Origin: Dehalococcoidia bacterium
Lineage (GTDB): Bacteria; Chloroflexota; Dehalococcoidia; Lucifugimonadales; Lucifugimonadaceae
Assembly: GCA_012959765.1 (NCBI GenBank)
Contig: DUCO01000046.1
Coordinates: 62,001 to 126,000, forward strand
Direction: 5' to 3'
Length of the DNA stretch: 64,000 nucleotides
Numbering within the stretch: the first letter of the stretch is position 1; every line of letters begins with the position of its first letter. This document shows, piece after piece, positions 9,354 to 18,466 of this stretch. The notes beneath the pieces are model-generated. The model did not search any database. It worked only from the letters and a program-made list of their open reading frames with translations, and had not been told where the DNA came from. Both the position numbers and the translations under genes were made by a program.

Positions 9354-10574
9354 CTACGTCGTGTAGGCCGAGTTGAAGACCACGTACTCTTCGGTGAGGT
9401 CACAGCCCCACGCCCGACCGTAGCCATCGCCAACGTTGAGAGCGACTCGAAGCCGCACCACATCGCCGCCAAGCGCACTGACCACGCTCTGGATGTTGTA
9501 CGAAATACCTTTGCCGTCTGCGACGATCTGAATGTCGTTCACGAAGGTATCGATTTTCGACTCATCGAGCGGAATCTCTGACTTACCAATCGCCATGAAA
9601 ATCCGGCCCCAGTTGGGATCACGTCCGTAAACGGCTGTTTTGACGAGCAGGGATGACGCACATTCGCGGGAAGCCTTCAGTGCATCGTCGTCAGAGTGGG
9701 CACCTTCAACTGTTACTTCGATCAGCGTTGTTGAACCTTCGCCGTCTCGTGCGATTTCTATCGCCAGATGCTCGCAAACCTGGTGAACCGCCTCGGAAAA
9801 CGCTGTTGAAGCATCGTCGCCGCCTGAAATTTCGGCACCACCGGCTGCACCGTTCGCCAAGAGCAATACGGTGTCGTTCGTACTCTGATCACCATCGACA
9901 TCGATCTGGTTGAACGAAAGTTTTACGGCCGCAGAAAGCGTCGCTTGCAAGAACGCAGGATCTACGTTTGCATCGGTCGTTACGTAGGCGAGCATCGTGG
10001 CCATGTTAGGGTGAATCATCCCCGAGCCCTTGGATACACCGCCAACGGTGTGAGTCACGCCATCGACATCGAACGACACCGCTATCTCTTTCGTGCGCCT
10101 GTCGGTCGTGAGAATAGCGTTTGCGAAATCGCCTCCGCCATCCTCAGCTACTTCGATCTTCGGAATGAACTCACGCATGAGAGCCATCGGTATCTCGACA
10201 CCGATAACTCCTGTCGAACTGACCAAAGTCTGCTCAACATCTATGCCGAGATGTTCTGCTGCAATTTCAGTCATCTCTTTCGCATCGAGAAGGCCGTGTT
10301 CGCCAACGGCGGTGTTTGCGCAACCGCTGTTCACGATGACAGCCCGAACTCGTTTGTCGACGCCAACCCTCTCTCTATCTAGAGTTACGGTAGGCGAAAC
10401 GATGCTGTTCTGCGAGAAGGTTCCTGCAACCGTGCACGGCTGGTCTGAAACCAGTAGTCCAATGTCGAGTTTTCCGGGTCCGGGTGTTTTAATGCCGGCG
10501 AAAACACCTCCGGCAGAAAAGCCCTTGGCTGAAGAAACGGTGCCGTTAGGCACTGAGGCAATAGGGAGTGTCAT
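9354..10574 (-). CDS. argJ: Bifunctional ornithine acetyltransferase / N-acetylglutamate synthase
   Basis: A 406-residue Ntn-like enzyme that recycles the acetyl group from N-acetylornithine to glutamate. The autoprocessing site KGSGMIHPNMATMLAYV is visible near 184; cleavage in this family occurs before the Thr of MATML. GCANTAVGEHGLLDA supplies the oxyanion-hole region and GRDPNWGRIFMAIGKS is the conserved C-terminal segment. The presence of argJ implies the cyclic acetyl pathway. It reads towards argB, separated by 102 bp that hold no gene. Confidence 0.95.
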   Translation of the reverse strand: MTLPIASVPNGTVSSAKGFSAGGVFAGIKTPGPGKLDIGLLVSDQPCTVAGTFSQNSIVSPTVTLDRERVGVDKRVRAVIVNSGCANTAVGEHGLLDAKEMTEIAAEHLGIDVEQTLVSSTGVIGVEIPMALMREFIPKIEVAEDGGGDFANAILTTDRRTKEIAVSFDVDGVTHTVGGVSKGSGMIHPNMATMLAYVTTDANVDPAFLQATLSAAVKLSFNQIDVDGDQSTNDTVLLLANGAAGGAEISGGDDASTAFSEAVHQVCEHLAIEIARDGEGSTTLIEVTVEGAHSDDDALKASRECASSLLVKTAVYGRDPNWGRIFMAIGKSEIPLDESKIDTFVNDIQIVADGKGISYNIQSVVSALGGDVVRLRVALNVGDGYGRAWGCDLTEEYVVFNSAYTT

Positions 10575-10828
10575 GGCAAATGTTGGTTCGGTTCGCTATT
10601 CAGAATCAAGTTCTAATCAGCGAGGTCCGTGGCTAGGTGGGGCTATGCGTTTGGGGCTGTGTGTAGCGAGTGCTAATTAAGTTCGCAAATGAGAAAATAC
10701 CGCACTAAACAAGAACGTTCCAGCCTGTGATCAAACAGATTCGTTGATTTTGGCTAAAACTTGAAAGTGTGGCAGTTCAAATCGAACTGGGAGTATAACA
10801 GCAGCGGTTGAAGCGATTCCTGATGGAA

Positions 10829-11044
10829 TTAGGCTGCTGAATCGACGTCAGAGATCTCGTTCATTCGCCGGACGGCAGCTTCCACGCTTCGGCCGAGGGT
10901 GCCCAAATGCTCGCGAGAACCGCCTCGTTCTTGCGCTACGGCAAGTTCGCCGAGTGCGTCGAGGAGTTCGCTTGCGATATCCGTTCCAGTGCGTGTCACT
11001 TGAGAATCCTTCTCCGTAGAGAAATTGAGGATGTCAGCTGCCAT
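10829..11044 (-). CDS. Small hypothetical protein
   Basis: A 71-residue acidic, probably helical protein (residues about 20-65 form an amphipathic helix containing LLDALGELAVAQE). No family recognised. The ATG at 11044 and a clean stop support it, and it is divergent from the glycosyltransferase gene to the right. It could be a small regulatory or accessory protein; confidence in it being real is moderate. Confidence 0.45.
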   Translation of the reverse strand: MAADILNFSTEKDSQVTRTGTDIASELLDALGELAVAQERGGSREHLGTLGRSVEAAVRRMNEISDVDSAA

Positions 11045-11382
11045 ATCTAATAATTTACCTAACTAGTGTTACCGAAGCGTTGAGTATTCGATGCGAGTTA
11101 TAGGAAGTTTGACCCATATTCCGGGTTCGTGAAGTGAGTCTTTTTGTCACTTAGAGTTTCAGATATGCGATATAGCAGTTGGTGCGATGCAACCACGGCG
11201 CAGTGAGCGAACCCACTACATCCGGGAGGTCGTACAGGGGTGACACTGGTAGTCAACGTTAATGTACGGGCGTAGAGCAATTGCGCAATTTGCCGAATGC
11301 CCAAATATGTCGATCTGGCTACTACTTCTTTGAAGTTGTTCAGCAGGATTCGCGAGATCGACAGAAATGCCAGATGCCCCAT
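11045..11382. other. Intergenic gap, no gene seen
   Basis: A stretch of 338 bp between a divergent small gene and the disrupted glycosyltransferase. A minus-strand open frame through here has no recognisable protein character and runs under the glycosyltransferase. I see no clear tRNA, riboswitch or terminator. It presumably carries the promoters of both flanking genes. Confidence 0.4.
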
Positions 11383-13134
11383 ATGACAGGGGAAGAACTC
11401 CAAATAGACTTCCAGCCGCAGCCCCGTGGCATTGCGGTGGTTACGCGCTGATTTCTTCGATCGCCGAGAGTGGACACTACTCAGCGTTTCAGGACGTGAT
11501 CGACGGGTACGCATCGTCGTTTGCGAAAGTTCATGTCTTCTCTCCAAGTGGCGGCCAGGTTGTAAAACCTCTTAAAGACCACAGAGTTTCATGGCACAGC
11601 GGACCCAGTTGGCTTTCGCAAACAAACGGTCTCTGGTGGTCGGTACTGGCAAATCGGCGCGAATTCCGTGATATCGAACTTGTTAGAACGTTAGGCCCAC
11701 GGGCTGGAGTTGTCGGCAGGTTCGTTTCAATGCGCTCGTACGCACCTCACGTTTCGTCGGCCGATGATCTGGTATACAACTTATGGACCGACAAGACTGG
11801 CCTGCGAGCGATCCCTTCGAAGCTCGTGAATAATCTGGGTGTACTGAGAGCAAACGTTCTTTCAGCGACTTTTGATTGGGAGCTTGAATACCTGTCTGAA
11901 ACCGGATACGAGAAAGGCTTGCTGCTTGGTTCGATAGGGCTTGCTACCGATCCCGATAGGCATCCTGTTGTCTTGTGTGGGGGGGTCTGTGACTGGTGAC
12001 GATTCGATTTCACTGATCGAAGAGGCTGCTTCGGAGACTCAAGACATGATCGAAAACGTCGAGTTTGTAGTCGTAGTGCGGGGTGATGAGGCAGATCAGC
12101 TCAAAGCGGACATTGCTGAACGTGAACTGCCGATTACAGTGGCTGTGATCGAAAATGTCGAACCTATTGTCGATTTGATCGAACGGTCATGGGCATGTGT
12201 AACGGTGCCCGGGCGTGGGTTGCCGTACGGTCTTGCAATGTTTGCACTTTCTGCCGGTGTGCCTCTAATTTCGCTGGGCGAGCTCGATGGGGATCACGGG
12301 TTTGAGAACCATCTGAACTACATCGGTATCGAAGATGAACCAGATGCCGTTGCATACGCGCTTCAGCTTCTACACCGCTGGACTACGTGGTCGCTTCGTA
12401 TTGGGATAGCCGGGCAAAAACTGGTTGAGGAACGGTACTCGACCCGTTCGGTTGCTATCAAAGAAGGTGAGCAACTAGCCCGCATTGCCAGGGGTGAGGA
12501 GCTCGAGTCGAATGCACTGCCAAAAGAGGCGAAAGTCCTACGGACGTTCGTTTCTCCAGCCGAGGGTGAAGTTCCAGAGCTGTTCACGAAAGCTGCTGCT
12601 GAGGTTGAAGCTGAAGATCAATACTCAGCACCCGGGTTTGATCTTGTGACCGCAGCTCTTGCCGATATTTCAGTAAGTAAGCCATCTGAATCACCCGAAC
12701 TTGAAACTACTACTAGCGACTCCGTAGATTTGGGCCAGGACGCTATTTCCGCGCTGTTCGCTGCTGGTAACGATGATCCGGAACCCGAGTCAACGGCTGA
12801 ACCTGAAGAAGCGGCGCCGGCTGGCGATCTCGGTCAAGATGCAATATCAGCTCTGTTTTCTGCCAACGACGAGTGGGAGTCCGACACCACAGCCGAACAG
12901 CCTGAGCAAGCCGTAATCTCAGCTCTAGTTGAAGCGAAACAGAAAACCGCAGAAACGTTTACGCCATCCGACGATGAATCTGAAGACGACCTGCCAGAAG
13001 TAAATTTGGTCAACTTCAATGCGGACGACGGCTTGGAAGCTGAGCCATACCCGCTCGATCCTGATCTTGACGACGTCGATGAAGACTTAATAGCGTCGAT
13101 GCTCGAGTTGAAAGACGAAGATCCTGCCGCTTAG
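11383..13134 (+). pseudogene. GT4-like glycosyltransferase with two compensating frameshifts and a repeat-bearing acidic tail
   Basis: The ATG at 11383 opens with a lead ending PRGIAVVT, then hits TGA at 11449. The protein continues in another frame from about 11450 (ISSIAESGHYSAFQDVIDGY) to a run of seven G at 11979-11985. Removing one G there restores VVLCGG-SVTGDDSIS and returns to the first frame, running to 13134. So one base appears missing near 11450 and one extra at the G run. The joined product is a two-domain GT-B protein; GRGLPYGLAMFALSAGVPLIS is the usual C-terminal donor-site region. After about residue 390 comes an acidic, disordered tail with two exact copies of DLGQDAISALF (DNA 12727-12759 and 12826-12858) and looser ones after. 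Sugar substrates are unknown. Confidence 0.7.
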
Positions 13135-13361
13135 TCAGCCACAGGTTCGGAACTCATTGCATCCCTGTTGCATCTAAACTTTTAGACAACCCGAATTCTT
13201 CGGTCGAACAGATTGATTGTGAGAATGACGGACTTAAAGGGTGAAGCGCCTATCGACACAATTGCCGGGTGCTTCTAAGCTTGCCAATAGGTAACGGTGA
13301 ACCGCAGCGGAGCGATTCCGCGATTGTCTTCAGACACTGTTACTTTGCGGCGCGAGGGAAT

Positions 13362-14360
13362 ATGAGCGAAATCAAGCAAGTTGATGTTCTGATCGGTGGT
13401 CAGGGTGCTGCTGCGTTCGCAGCTGGCCTGTACTCGTCGCGCTATCAGGTAAACACTCTGATAGCCGGGGAGCAGTTCGGCGGTGAAACTGCAACTGGCG
13501 GGATGATCGAAAACTATCCCGGCCAGCCCGACATGGACGGCTTTGATCTTATGATGAAGTTCAAAGAGCAGGTCGACAAACTCGAAACTCCAACCGCCTA
13601 CTCGAATCTGAAATCGGCTACAAAGAACGGCGATGTGTTCAGGGTGGTGCTTGATGATGGCACTGAGATCGACGCTATAAGCGTGATTCTCGCTGTTGGA
13701 CGTGAACGCCGGAAACTCATGCTTCCTAACGAGGAAAAGTGGACTGGCAACGGCGTTTCGTACTGCTCTACTTGCGATGCACCTCTTTACCGTAACAAGG
13801 CGGCCGCAGCAGTTGTCGGCGGCGGTAACGCTGCCGTTGAAGGCGCAGTTCTTCTCGCTAAATACGCTGCAGATGTTTATCTCATCTACCGACGAGGCGA
13901 GTTGACTCGACCAGAGCCAATTCTTCTAAAAGTGCTTGAGCAAACGAAGAACGTACACGTTCTTTTCAACACCGAGGTATCGGAACTTCTTGGTTCGGAT
14001 GAAGCCGGGCTAACCGGAATTGGGTTGAGCAAGCCGTGGGAGGGTCAGGACGAACTGACCATCGATGGCCTGTTCGTTGAAGCGGGGGCGGATCCGCGCC
14101 TCGAGATTCCGAACCAGCTGGGCCTGGAGATCAACCCGAACACCGGTGAAGTTCATGTGGATAAGGGCTTGCATACTTCAGTTGAGGGTATCTACGCCGC
14201 TGGCGACCTTACAGACGGCACTGAACTGAAACAGACGGTCACTGCGGCGGCTCAGGGTGCAATAGCTGCTCTGTCTGCCTATCAGCATGTGATGGAAGTG
14301 AAGTCGGGCTGGCAAGAAGAGGCTGAAGCATCGGCCCCTGCCAGCGTTTCGGGCGACTAA
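13362..14360 (+). CDS. Thioredoxin reductase-like FAD/NAD(P)-dependent oxidoreductase
   Basis: A 332-residue pyridine-nucleotide disulfide oxidoreductase. The start at 13362 is chosen over an in-frame one at 13269 because a GAGGGAAT ribosome site precedes it and MSEIKQVDVLIGGQGAAAFAAG begins the FAD fold at once. The redox motif CSTC is in YCSTCDAPLY (about 133-142), GGGNAAVEGA is the NADPH fold, and AGDLTDG with QTVTAAAQGAIAA closes the FAD domain. Most TrxB proteins have CATC; the CSTC variant and GGQGAA (rather than GxGPAG) are small departures. It probably reduces thioredoxin or a related partner. Confidence 0.86.
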   Translation: MSEIKQVDVLIGGQGAAAFAAGLYSSRYQVNTLIAGEQFGGETATGGMIENYPGQPDMDGFDLMMKFKEQVDKLETPTAYSNLKSATKNGDVFRVVLDDGTEIDAISVILAVGRERRKLMLPNEEKWTGNGVSYCSTCDAPLYRNKAAAAVVGGGNAAVEGAVLLAKYAADVYLIYRRGELTRPEPILLKVLEQTKNVHVLFNTEVSELLGSDEAGLTGIGLSKPWEGQDELTIDGLFVEAGADPRLEIPNQLGLEINPNTGEVHVDKGLHTSVEGIYAAGDLTDGTELKQTVTAAAQGAIAALSAYQHVMEVKSGWQEEAEASAPASVSGD

Positions 14361-14612
14361 TCTCGGCTGTTTCCGATTGGGTGCGTCGCCTTGACGATGC
14401 ACGCATTAACTTATCCCATAACCAAGTTGTGCCGAGTTAAACCAGTCTAGAAATGAAACTTTAGGCGCATCCTGCTAAGTAACAATACTTACAAATACTA
14501 GTGTTCACTCGCACCAGTTCGACATCGTTACACGGGAAGCGCAGTGCACTTACCCGGTAGTGTGAACGGATAGATAACCGCGGAAACGCACGTGAGCAAG
14601 GTGACCTAACCG

Positions 14613-14849
14613 ATGAGAGTGCCTAAATTTACAAAGTGCCCGAGCTGTGGAGTAAAACCTGCGCCAGTTCGTAACGACCGAAAATATTTCGGAATGTGGT
14701 GCGAGGAATGTGGGTTCAACTCGAATATAATTGATGAGATGCACGCCGATTACCTCGTGCAGTTCTACCCACGTATCAACCCGAAAACTGTTGCATACCG
14801 AATCAAGCACCGACTGCCGCTGATGCATTCAAAGGCAAAAGTCGCTTAG
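14613..14849 (+). CDS. Small zinc-ribbon protein
   Basis: A 78-residue basic protein. Two CxxC pairs, CPSCG near residue 9 and CEECG near residue 31, form a zinc ribbon; the remaining half is basic and tyrosine/arginine rich. It may bind nucleic acid, but I recognise no family. It is followed by a strong hairpin terminator 25 bp downstream. Confidence 0.65.
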   Translation: MRVPKFTKCPSCGVKPAPVRNDRKYFGMWCEECGFNSNIIDEMHADYLVQFYPRINPKTVAYRIKHRLPLMHSKAKVA

Positions 14850-14874
14850 CTTTCTGCTGAACATGTAAGTAAAC

Positions 14875-14906
14875 AAAAACGCCCCGATTTTCGTCGGGGC
14901 GTTTTT
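14875..14906. terminator. Strong bidirectional terminator
   Basis: A 13-bp perfect stem AAAAACGCCCCGA (14875-14887) / TCGGGGCGTTTTT (14894-14906) with a six-base loop TTTTCG. A/T tracts on both sides suit termination from the zinc-ribbon gene on the plus strand and the VTT gene on the minus strand. Confidence 0.92.
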
Positions 14907-14951
14907 GTTGTTAAGAGCTGCAAGTTTATTTTACAGCCGCGATAGCGGTGA

Positions 14952-15567
14952 TCAGAGAATAGTGAAGAGTTTTTCGCCAAGCGTGTGCCCCAGATACGCG
15001 ATTACCGATGCCTGCGCAATTTTGCCTGCGAACGTACCCGCCAGAAACCTGCGGACATCGAGTCGACCCGCCCCGGCTATTAACCCGGCGTAGTCGAACA
15101 TCGGGTTGGGAGTGTCCGCTATAAGGAATGAGGCTGTACCAACGTTGTCGGTCGACCATGAGTACAGATTCGATATTGGCGCTGGCAGGTTGGGCTGCGA
15201 TTCGGCTACCCGTGCAGCCCACGAGTGGTCCCGCCGACCGAGCACGTAGCAAAACAGCCATGCCCGCTGTGATGCTGGCCGCAGCGGCGAGAACCAATCC
15301 AATCGGATTCAGTATCGCTGCTCCGGTGAAAACCAGAGGTAGGACAGGTACCGGGACAACGACAGTTGCGCTGCCGATGAATCCCAACAGAATGATCATT
15401 GGAATGCCCACCATTCCGATCACCGCAGGGTCGATCACCAAAAACTCTTGTATAGCTATTGGCATGACGCATGCGAGCAGTATCAGCGCCCCCGCGTCGA
15501 CCGTCGCATACCTCGAAGATTTCGTTTTTTCCTCAACCACTTTTTCACCTGTTATCAGGTTATTCAT
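14952..15567 (-). pseudogene. VTT/DedA-like membrane protein disrupted by a frameshift
   Basis: From a start near 15567 (MNNLITGEK) or 15630, the minus strand reads hydrophobic segments and GFIGSATVVVPVPVLPLVFTG, then ASITAGMAVLL. Thereafter this frame loses sense. In the neighbouring frame FCYVLGRRDHSW continues through ADTPNPMFDYAGLIAGAGR to LGHTLGEKLFTIL at 14952. Removing one base from the AAAA run at 15251-15254 joins them. The family (VTT/SNARE-associated, DedA-related) contains predicted membrane transport or lipid-scrambling proteins. The disruption is either a real one-base insertion or a homopolymer sequencing error. Confidence 0.7.
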
Positions 15568-15767
15568 CCCGATACCTCGCTGAATTCGTGGAAGTCGCCA
15601 TTCCACCCTGACCGAAACAATCAAGTTCATGGAGTGGCGGAGGATTGCATTCCGACGGGAGCCAGTGAGGAAAGCGGGGTGCTAGGCGCCTTTTTTTCAG
15701 CGTGAACGCTCATGTCTTTCATCGAAGGGCGGGAGGGGGGTGGAGAGTAGGGACTAAGCAGGTAGCC

Positions 15768-17060
15768 CTAGACAGCACCTAGTTTTCGTAGGATGTCGCC
15801 GGCTATCAGGAAGCATGCGGCGTGGAATCCGATGACGCTCAGGCCAGTGCCCTGCGCTGTATATCCGGTGGGGTAAAGACCTGGAATGTCGACCGATTCG
15901 AAGGTCGCCTGATCGACCACCAGCTGATTCAGCTGGAAGCGAAAGTTGTCGTGCTTGGCGTGGAAAGTGAGATTGCCATCAAAAGATTTGAGCAACTCGT
16001 AATCGGGATCGCCACCTATTTCAACCACGACGTGATCTACCTGAAGTTGTATCGGCCCCTCAGAGGTCGAAATCGCTGTGACACCGTCTGGCTCGAATGC
16101 CGTTACGTTGGCTCCATACAAAAGCCCCATCCGTTCCTGACCGCCCGCGAGAATCTCGGCCCAGCGTCGGTAGTACGGCAGGTACCGGGAGTCGTTGATC
16201 AGCTTGAGGTGTCCTTCCGGGTGCTGTCTCATGGCGTACACAACCATGCGTCCTGCGTCGTGAAGCTCCTGCGCCGCCCAATCGGCCGATCTCCCGCCAC
16301 CGATCACGAGTATTCGCTCGCCCGGGTAGTCGTCCGGGTGGGTGTAGGCGAACGAAATGTAGTCCTGATCCGTACCCCGGGCGGTTAGCTTCCTTAGAAC
16401 TGATCTCGGTCCCACGCCAAACACAAGATGGTCGCAGGAGTAGCTGGTTTCGCTGCCTGTCTCTTGATCAACCGTTTCGACCACAAAGCGAGCCGCTACA
16501 TCGTCGTCGGCAGGTTTGATGCTTGTGACCTTGATACCGGATCGAATGTGAGGTGTAAGCCCGAGTTCTTCTGCGTATGCCTGGTAGTAGGGAACCAGAT
16601 CTTCGCGGTGCACGAGTGCGTTGAGATCCCGATTCCTGCCGGTCTGTTCGTAGAACTTACCGATTGGGTAGTGCGATAGCTCCATCCAGTGAGCCGGACC
16701 CAGCGTCATCTGCTCCCGCGGCACGCTGTTCCAAAGCCCACCCGGCCCATCGGTTGTAAGCATCAACCAGTCGGCTCGATTCCGCTTTGTGAACTTCAGT
16801 GTCCACTCGTCCAGCGGCACGGCGTCTTGAATCGGGTGGTGACGCATGCGAAAGAACTCGATCGGCCGGTGCCCCTGTTCGAGAAGCACGTGCTGATCAA
16901 GGGCGAGGGGATTTTGCTCGTGCTCGCGTGCGAGCGCCTGCACGTCGTCAGAAGGGAACTCGTAGTCGCCTTCGAATCTTGGATGCCAGCCCTCGAGGGT
17001 TGCGGCCACACCAAGCCCGCCGGGTCCGCCTCCGGCAATAATCACGCTGTGGTTTTCCAA
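15768..17060 (-). CDS. FAD/NAD(P)-binding oxidoreductase, flavin-monooxygenase-like
   Basis: A 430-residue two-dinucleotide-fold flavoprotein. The FAD motif is IIAGGGPGGLG (7-17) and a second Rossmann motif ILVIGGGRSADWAAQEL lies near 257-273, as in flavin monooxygenases and lysine/ornithine N-hydroxylases. The C-terminus GLYPTGYTAQGTGLSVIGFHAA is a typical closing FAD segment. The substrate cannot be named; long linkers and the PLDEWTLKF segment recall FMO-like proteins. It diverges from a tetR gene across a region with a palindromic operator, which probably controls it. Confidence 0.8.
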   Translation of the reverse strand: MENHSVIIAGGGPGGLGVAATLEGWHPRFEGDYEFPSDDVQALAREHEQNPLALDQHVLLEQGHRPIEFFRMRHHPIQDAVPLDEWTLKFTKRNRADWLMLTTDGPGGLWNSVPREQMTLGPAHWMELSHYPIGKFYEQTGRNRDLNALVHREDLVPYYQAYAEELGLTPHIRSGIKVTSIKPADDDVAARFVVETVDQETGSETSYSCDHLVFGVGPRSVLRKLTARGTDQDYISFAYTHPDDYPGERILVIGGGRSADWAAQELHDAGRMVVYAMRQHPEGHLKLINDSRYLPYYRRWAEILAGGQERMGLLYGANVTAFEPDGVTAISTSEGPIQLQVDHVVVEIGGDPDYELLKSFDGNLTFHAKHDNFRFQLNQLVVDQATFESVDIPGLYPTGYTAQGTGLSVIGFHAACFLIAGDILRKLGAV

Positions 17061-17249
17061 GAATTATCCACTCTCTCGCTCGGTTCGCCATCGACTTCTG
17101 GGGCCGTTATGAAATCCCGAAATAAAATTACCCGGTTTTTAGCCGCGCTGGTAGACAATTATTCGCACAGGACGTGATTTTTGGTCTACGGGGATGGTTC
17201 GGCTGCGATTTGCGTCGCTGAGTTTCGTCACGATGATCATTCACTTCTG

Positions 17250-17387
17250 ATTTCCCGAGTGGAGTCATCGGAACCGAGGGATCTGGCGGTGGGACGCTTG
17301 TGGTTTGATAGAAATGCCGTGCATTGTGCGAGGTATGCGCGACACCCCTACAGATCCCTCCCCTCCACTTCGTTGTGGTCGGGAAAT
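17250..17387. repeat. Dispersed inverted-repeat element, family 2 copy 1
   Basis: The 450-bp gap between the FMO-like and tetR genes holds this 138-bp palindromic element. The left arm (17250-17286) has ATTTCCCGA, GGAGTC and GAGGGATCTGG; the right arm (17351-17387) has CAGATCCCTC, CTCCACTTC and TCGGGAAAT in mirrored order. The left arm is nearly repeated at 59747-59782. It is non-coding and was probably once mobile. Confidence 0.75.
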
Positions 17388-17455
17388 AAGAGCCTGCGAG
17401 CAGACTCATCGACCCGTCCGACTTGCACGTCATCTGTGGCACGTGCATAATAATG

Positions 17456-17469
17456 ACTGGCCGGTCAGT
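17456..17469. promoter_or_regulatory. Palindromic TetR-type operator upstream of tetR
   Basis: ACTGGCCGGTCAGT is a 14-bp near-palindrome (6 of 7 half-site pairs match), 44 bp before the tetR start and in the shared divergent promoter region with the FMO-like gene. A similar palindrome follows the tetR gene at 18168-18183, which supports it being the autoregulatory site. Confidence 0.6.
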
Positions 17470-17513
17470 ATTGATCGTTTTAGACAGTTGGTAGCCAGTT
17501 GATAGGAAGCTGA

Positions 17514-18122
17514 ATGGCACCGAAAGTTAGCGCCGAGTACATGCGGGAGCGACGGGGAGAAATCCTTGATGCCGCAACCAAAGTGTTCTCGCAAAAAGGC
17601 TTTCATGTTGCCACGCTCGACGATATCTCGACCGAGGCTGATGTCTCAAAGGGTTCGATCTACATTCACTTCGAAAGCAAAGAAGCGATGATCGACGGCT
17701 TGAGCCAGTTGTGGCAAACGATAGATGACGAGGTGTTTGAAACGGCCGAGACCATGCCTCGGGCCATTGACGGCGTTGCACACGTAGTAAAGGCAACCAT
17801 TCGGCGATCTCAGCGCGCTGACTTCAAGGACTCGATCAGGCTCGGCATGTTTGTTTGGGCTGAGGTTCTGATCAACCCTGCGGTGCGCAAAAGTCAATCG
17901 AAGCTGGGAGAAGAGTGGGCCAGGCGATTCACTGCTCTTGTTCAATCAGCCAGAGATCAGGGCGGGATAGGTCCTGCCTACTCCACCGATTCGGTGATCT
18001 CGTTTTTAGGGTCGCTGGGTGGCGGTTACTTCTTGAGCCGGGGAGTTTGGGATGCTAACCCCGACCTGGCTGATGCTGAGAAGCTCGTCGACTCGTTCAT
18101 CGAAGGTCTCAGCCAAGGCTAA
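17514..18122 (+). CDS. TetR-family transcriptional regulator
   Basis: A 202-residue regulator. The helix-turn-helix lies at about 15-60: ILDAATKVFSQKGFHVATL then DDISTEADVSKGSIYIHFESKE, the textbook TetR pattern. The C-terminal ligand domain is TetR_C-like and unassigned. The ATG at 17514 is preceded by a GATAGGAAG ribosome site. It probably represses itself and the divergent FMO-like gene through the palindrome at 17456-17469. Confidence 0.92.
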   Translation: MAPKVSAEYMRERRGEILDAATKVFSQKGFHVATLDDISTEADVSKGSIYIHFESKEAMIDGLSQLWQTIDDEVFETAETMPRAIDGVAHVVKATIRRSQRADFKDSIRLGMFVWAEVLINPAVRKSQSKLGEEWARRFTALVQSARDQGGIGPAYSTDSVISFLGSLGGGYFLSRGVWDANPDLADAEKLVDSFIEGLSQG

Positions 18123-18167
18123 CGGCTAACGAAGGGATTTGCGATCGATAAAAGCGCGATAAATAAA

Positions 18168-18183
18168 AACTGACTGGTCAGTT
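18168..18183. promoter_or_regulatory. Second TetR-type palindrome, downstream of tetR
   Basis: AACTGAC-TG-GTCAGTT is a perfect 7-bp inverted repeat about 45 bp after the tetR stop. It shares the ACTG..CNGGTCAGT core with the upstream operator. No intact gene follows on the plus strand, so it may have served a gene now lost. Confidence 0.55.
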
Positions 18184-18466
18184 TATGAATTGGTAGCACA
18201 ACTGAGCAGTTGCGAGTGGAGCAAATGAGTTCTGCGTTCATGGCGCCCATTGCTTTTGGTTAGAACCGGTTTTGTAACCTTGGTCATGCCGTTTGTCATC
18301 ACCTGATCCAGCATCGCGACTAGTTCAGGAAGGTCGTTGTCGTAATCGACCAGTCGTATCTCGTAAGTCAGAGGCGTCTCTTCTACTCAGGGTTTTTCGA
18401 ATCACCCGCAGTCTAAGACCTGATTCTGACGATTTCGGAGTCCTGAGTGGTTATTTTTTGCGCCGG
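18184..18466. other. Intergenic region with possible gene remnants
   Basis: After the second operator a plus-strand start with a GAGTGGAG ribosome site gives only 12 codons (from about 18224) before a stop. On the minus strand, about 70 codons between roughly 18404 and 18186 are open and protein-like (TYEIRLVDYDNDLPELVAML), but they lack an upstream start and an in-frame TGA precedes them. No family recognised. This may be the debris of a lost operon. Confidence 0.3.

Noticed and set aside
11098-11547. Minus-strand open frame of 149 codons
   Set aside because: It overlaps the start of the glycosyltransferase on the other strand and contains no recognisable domain.
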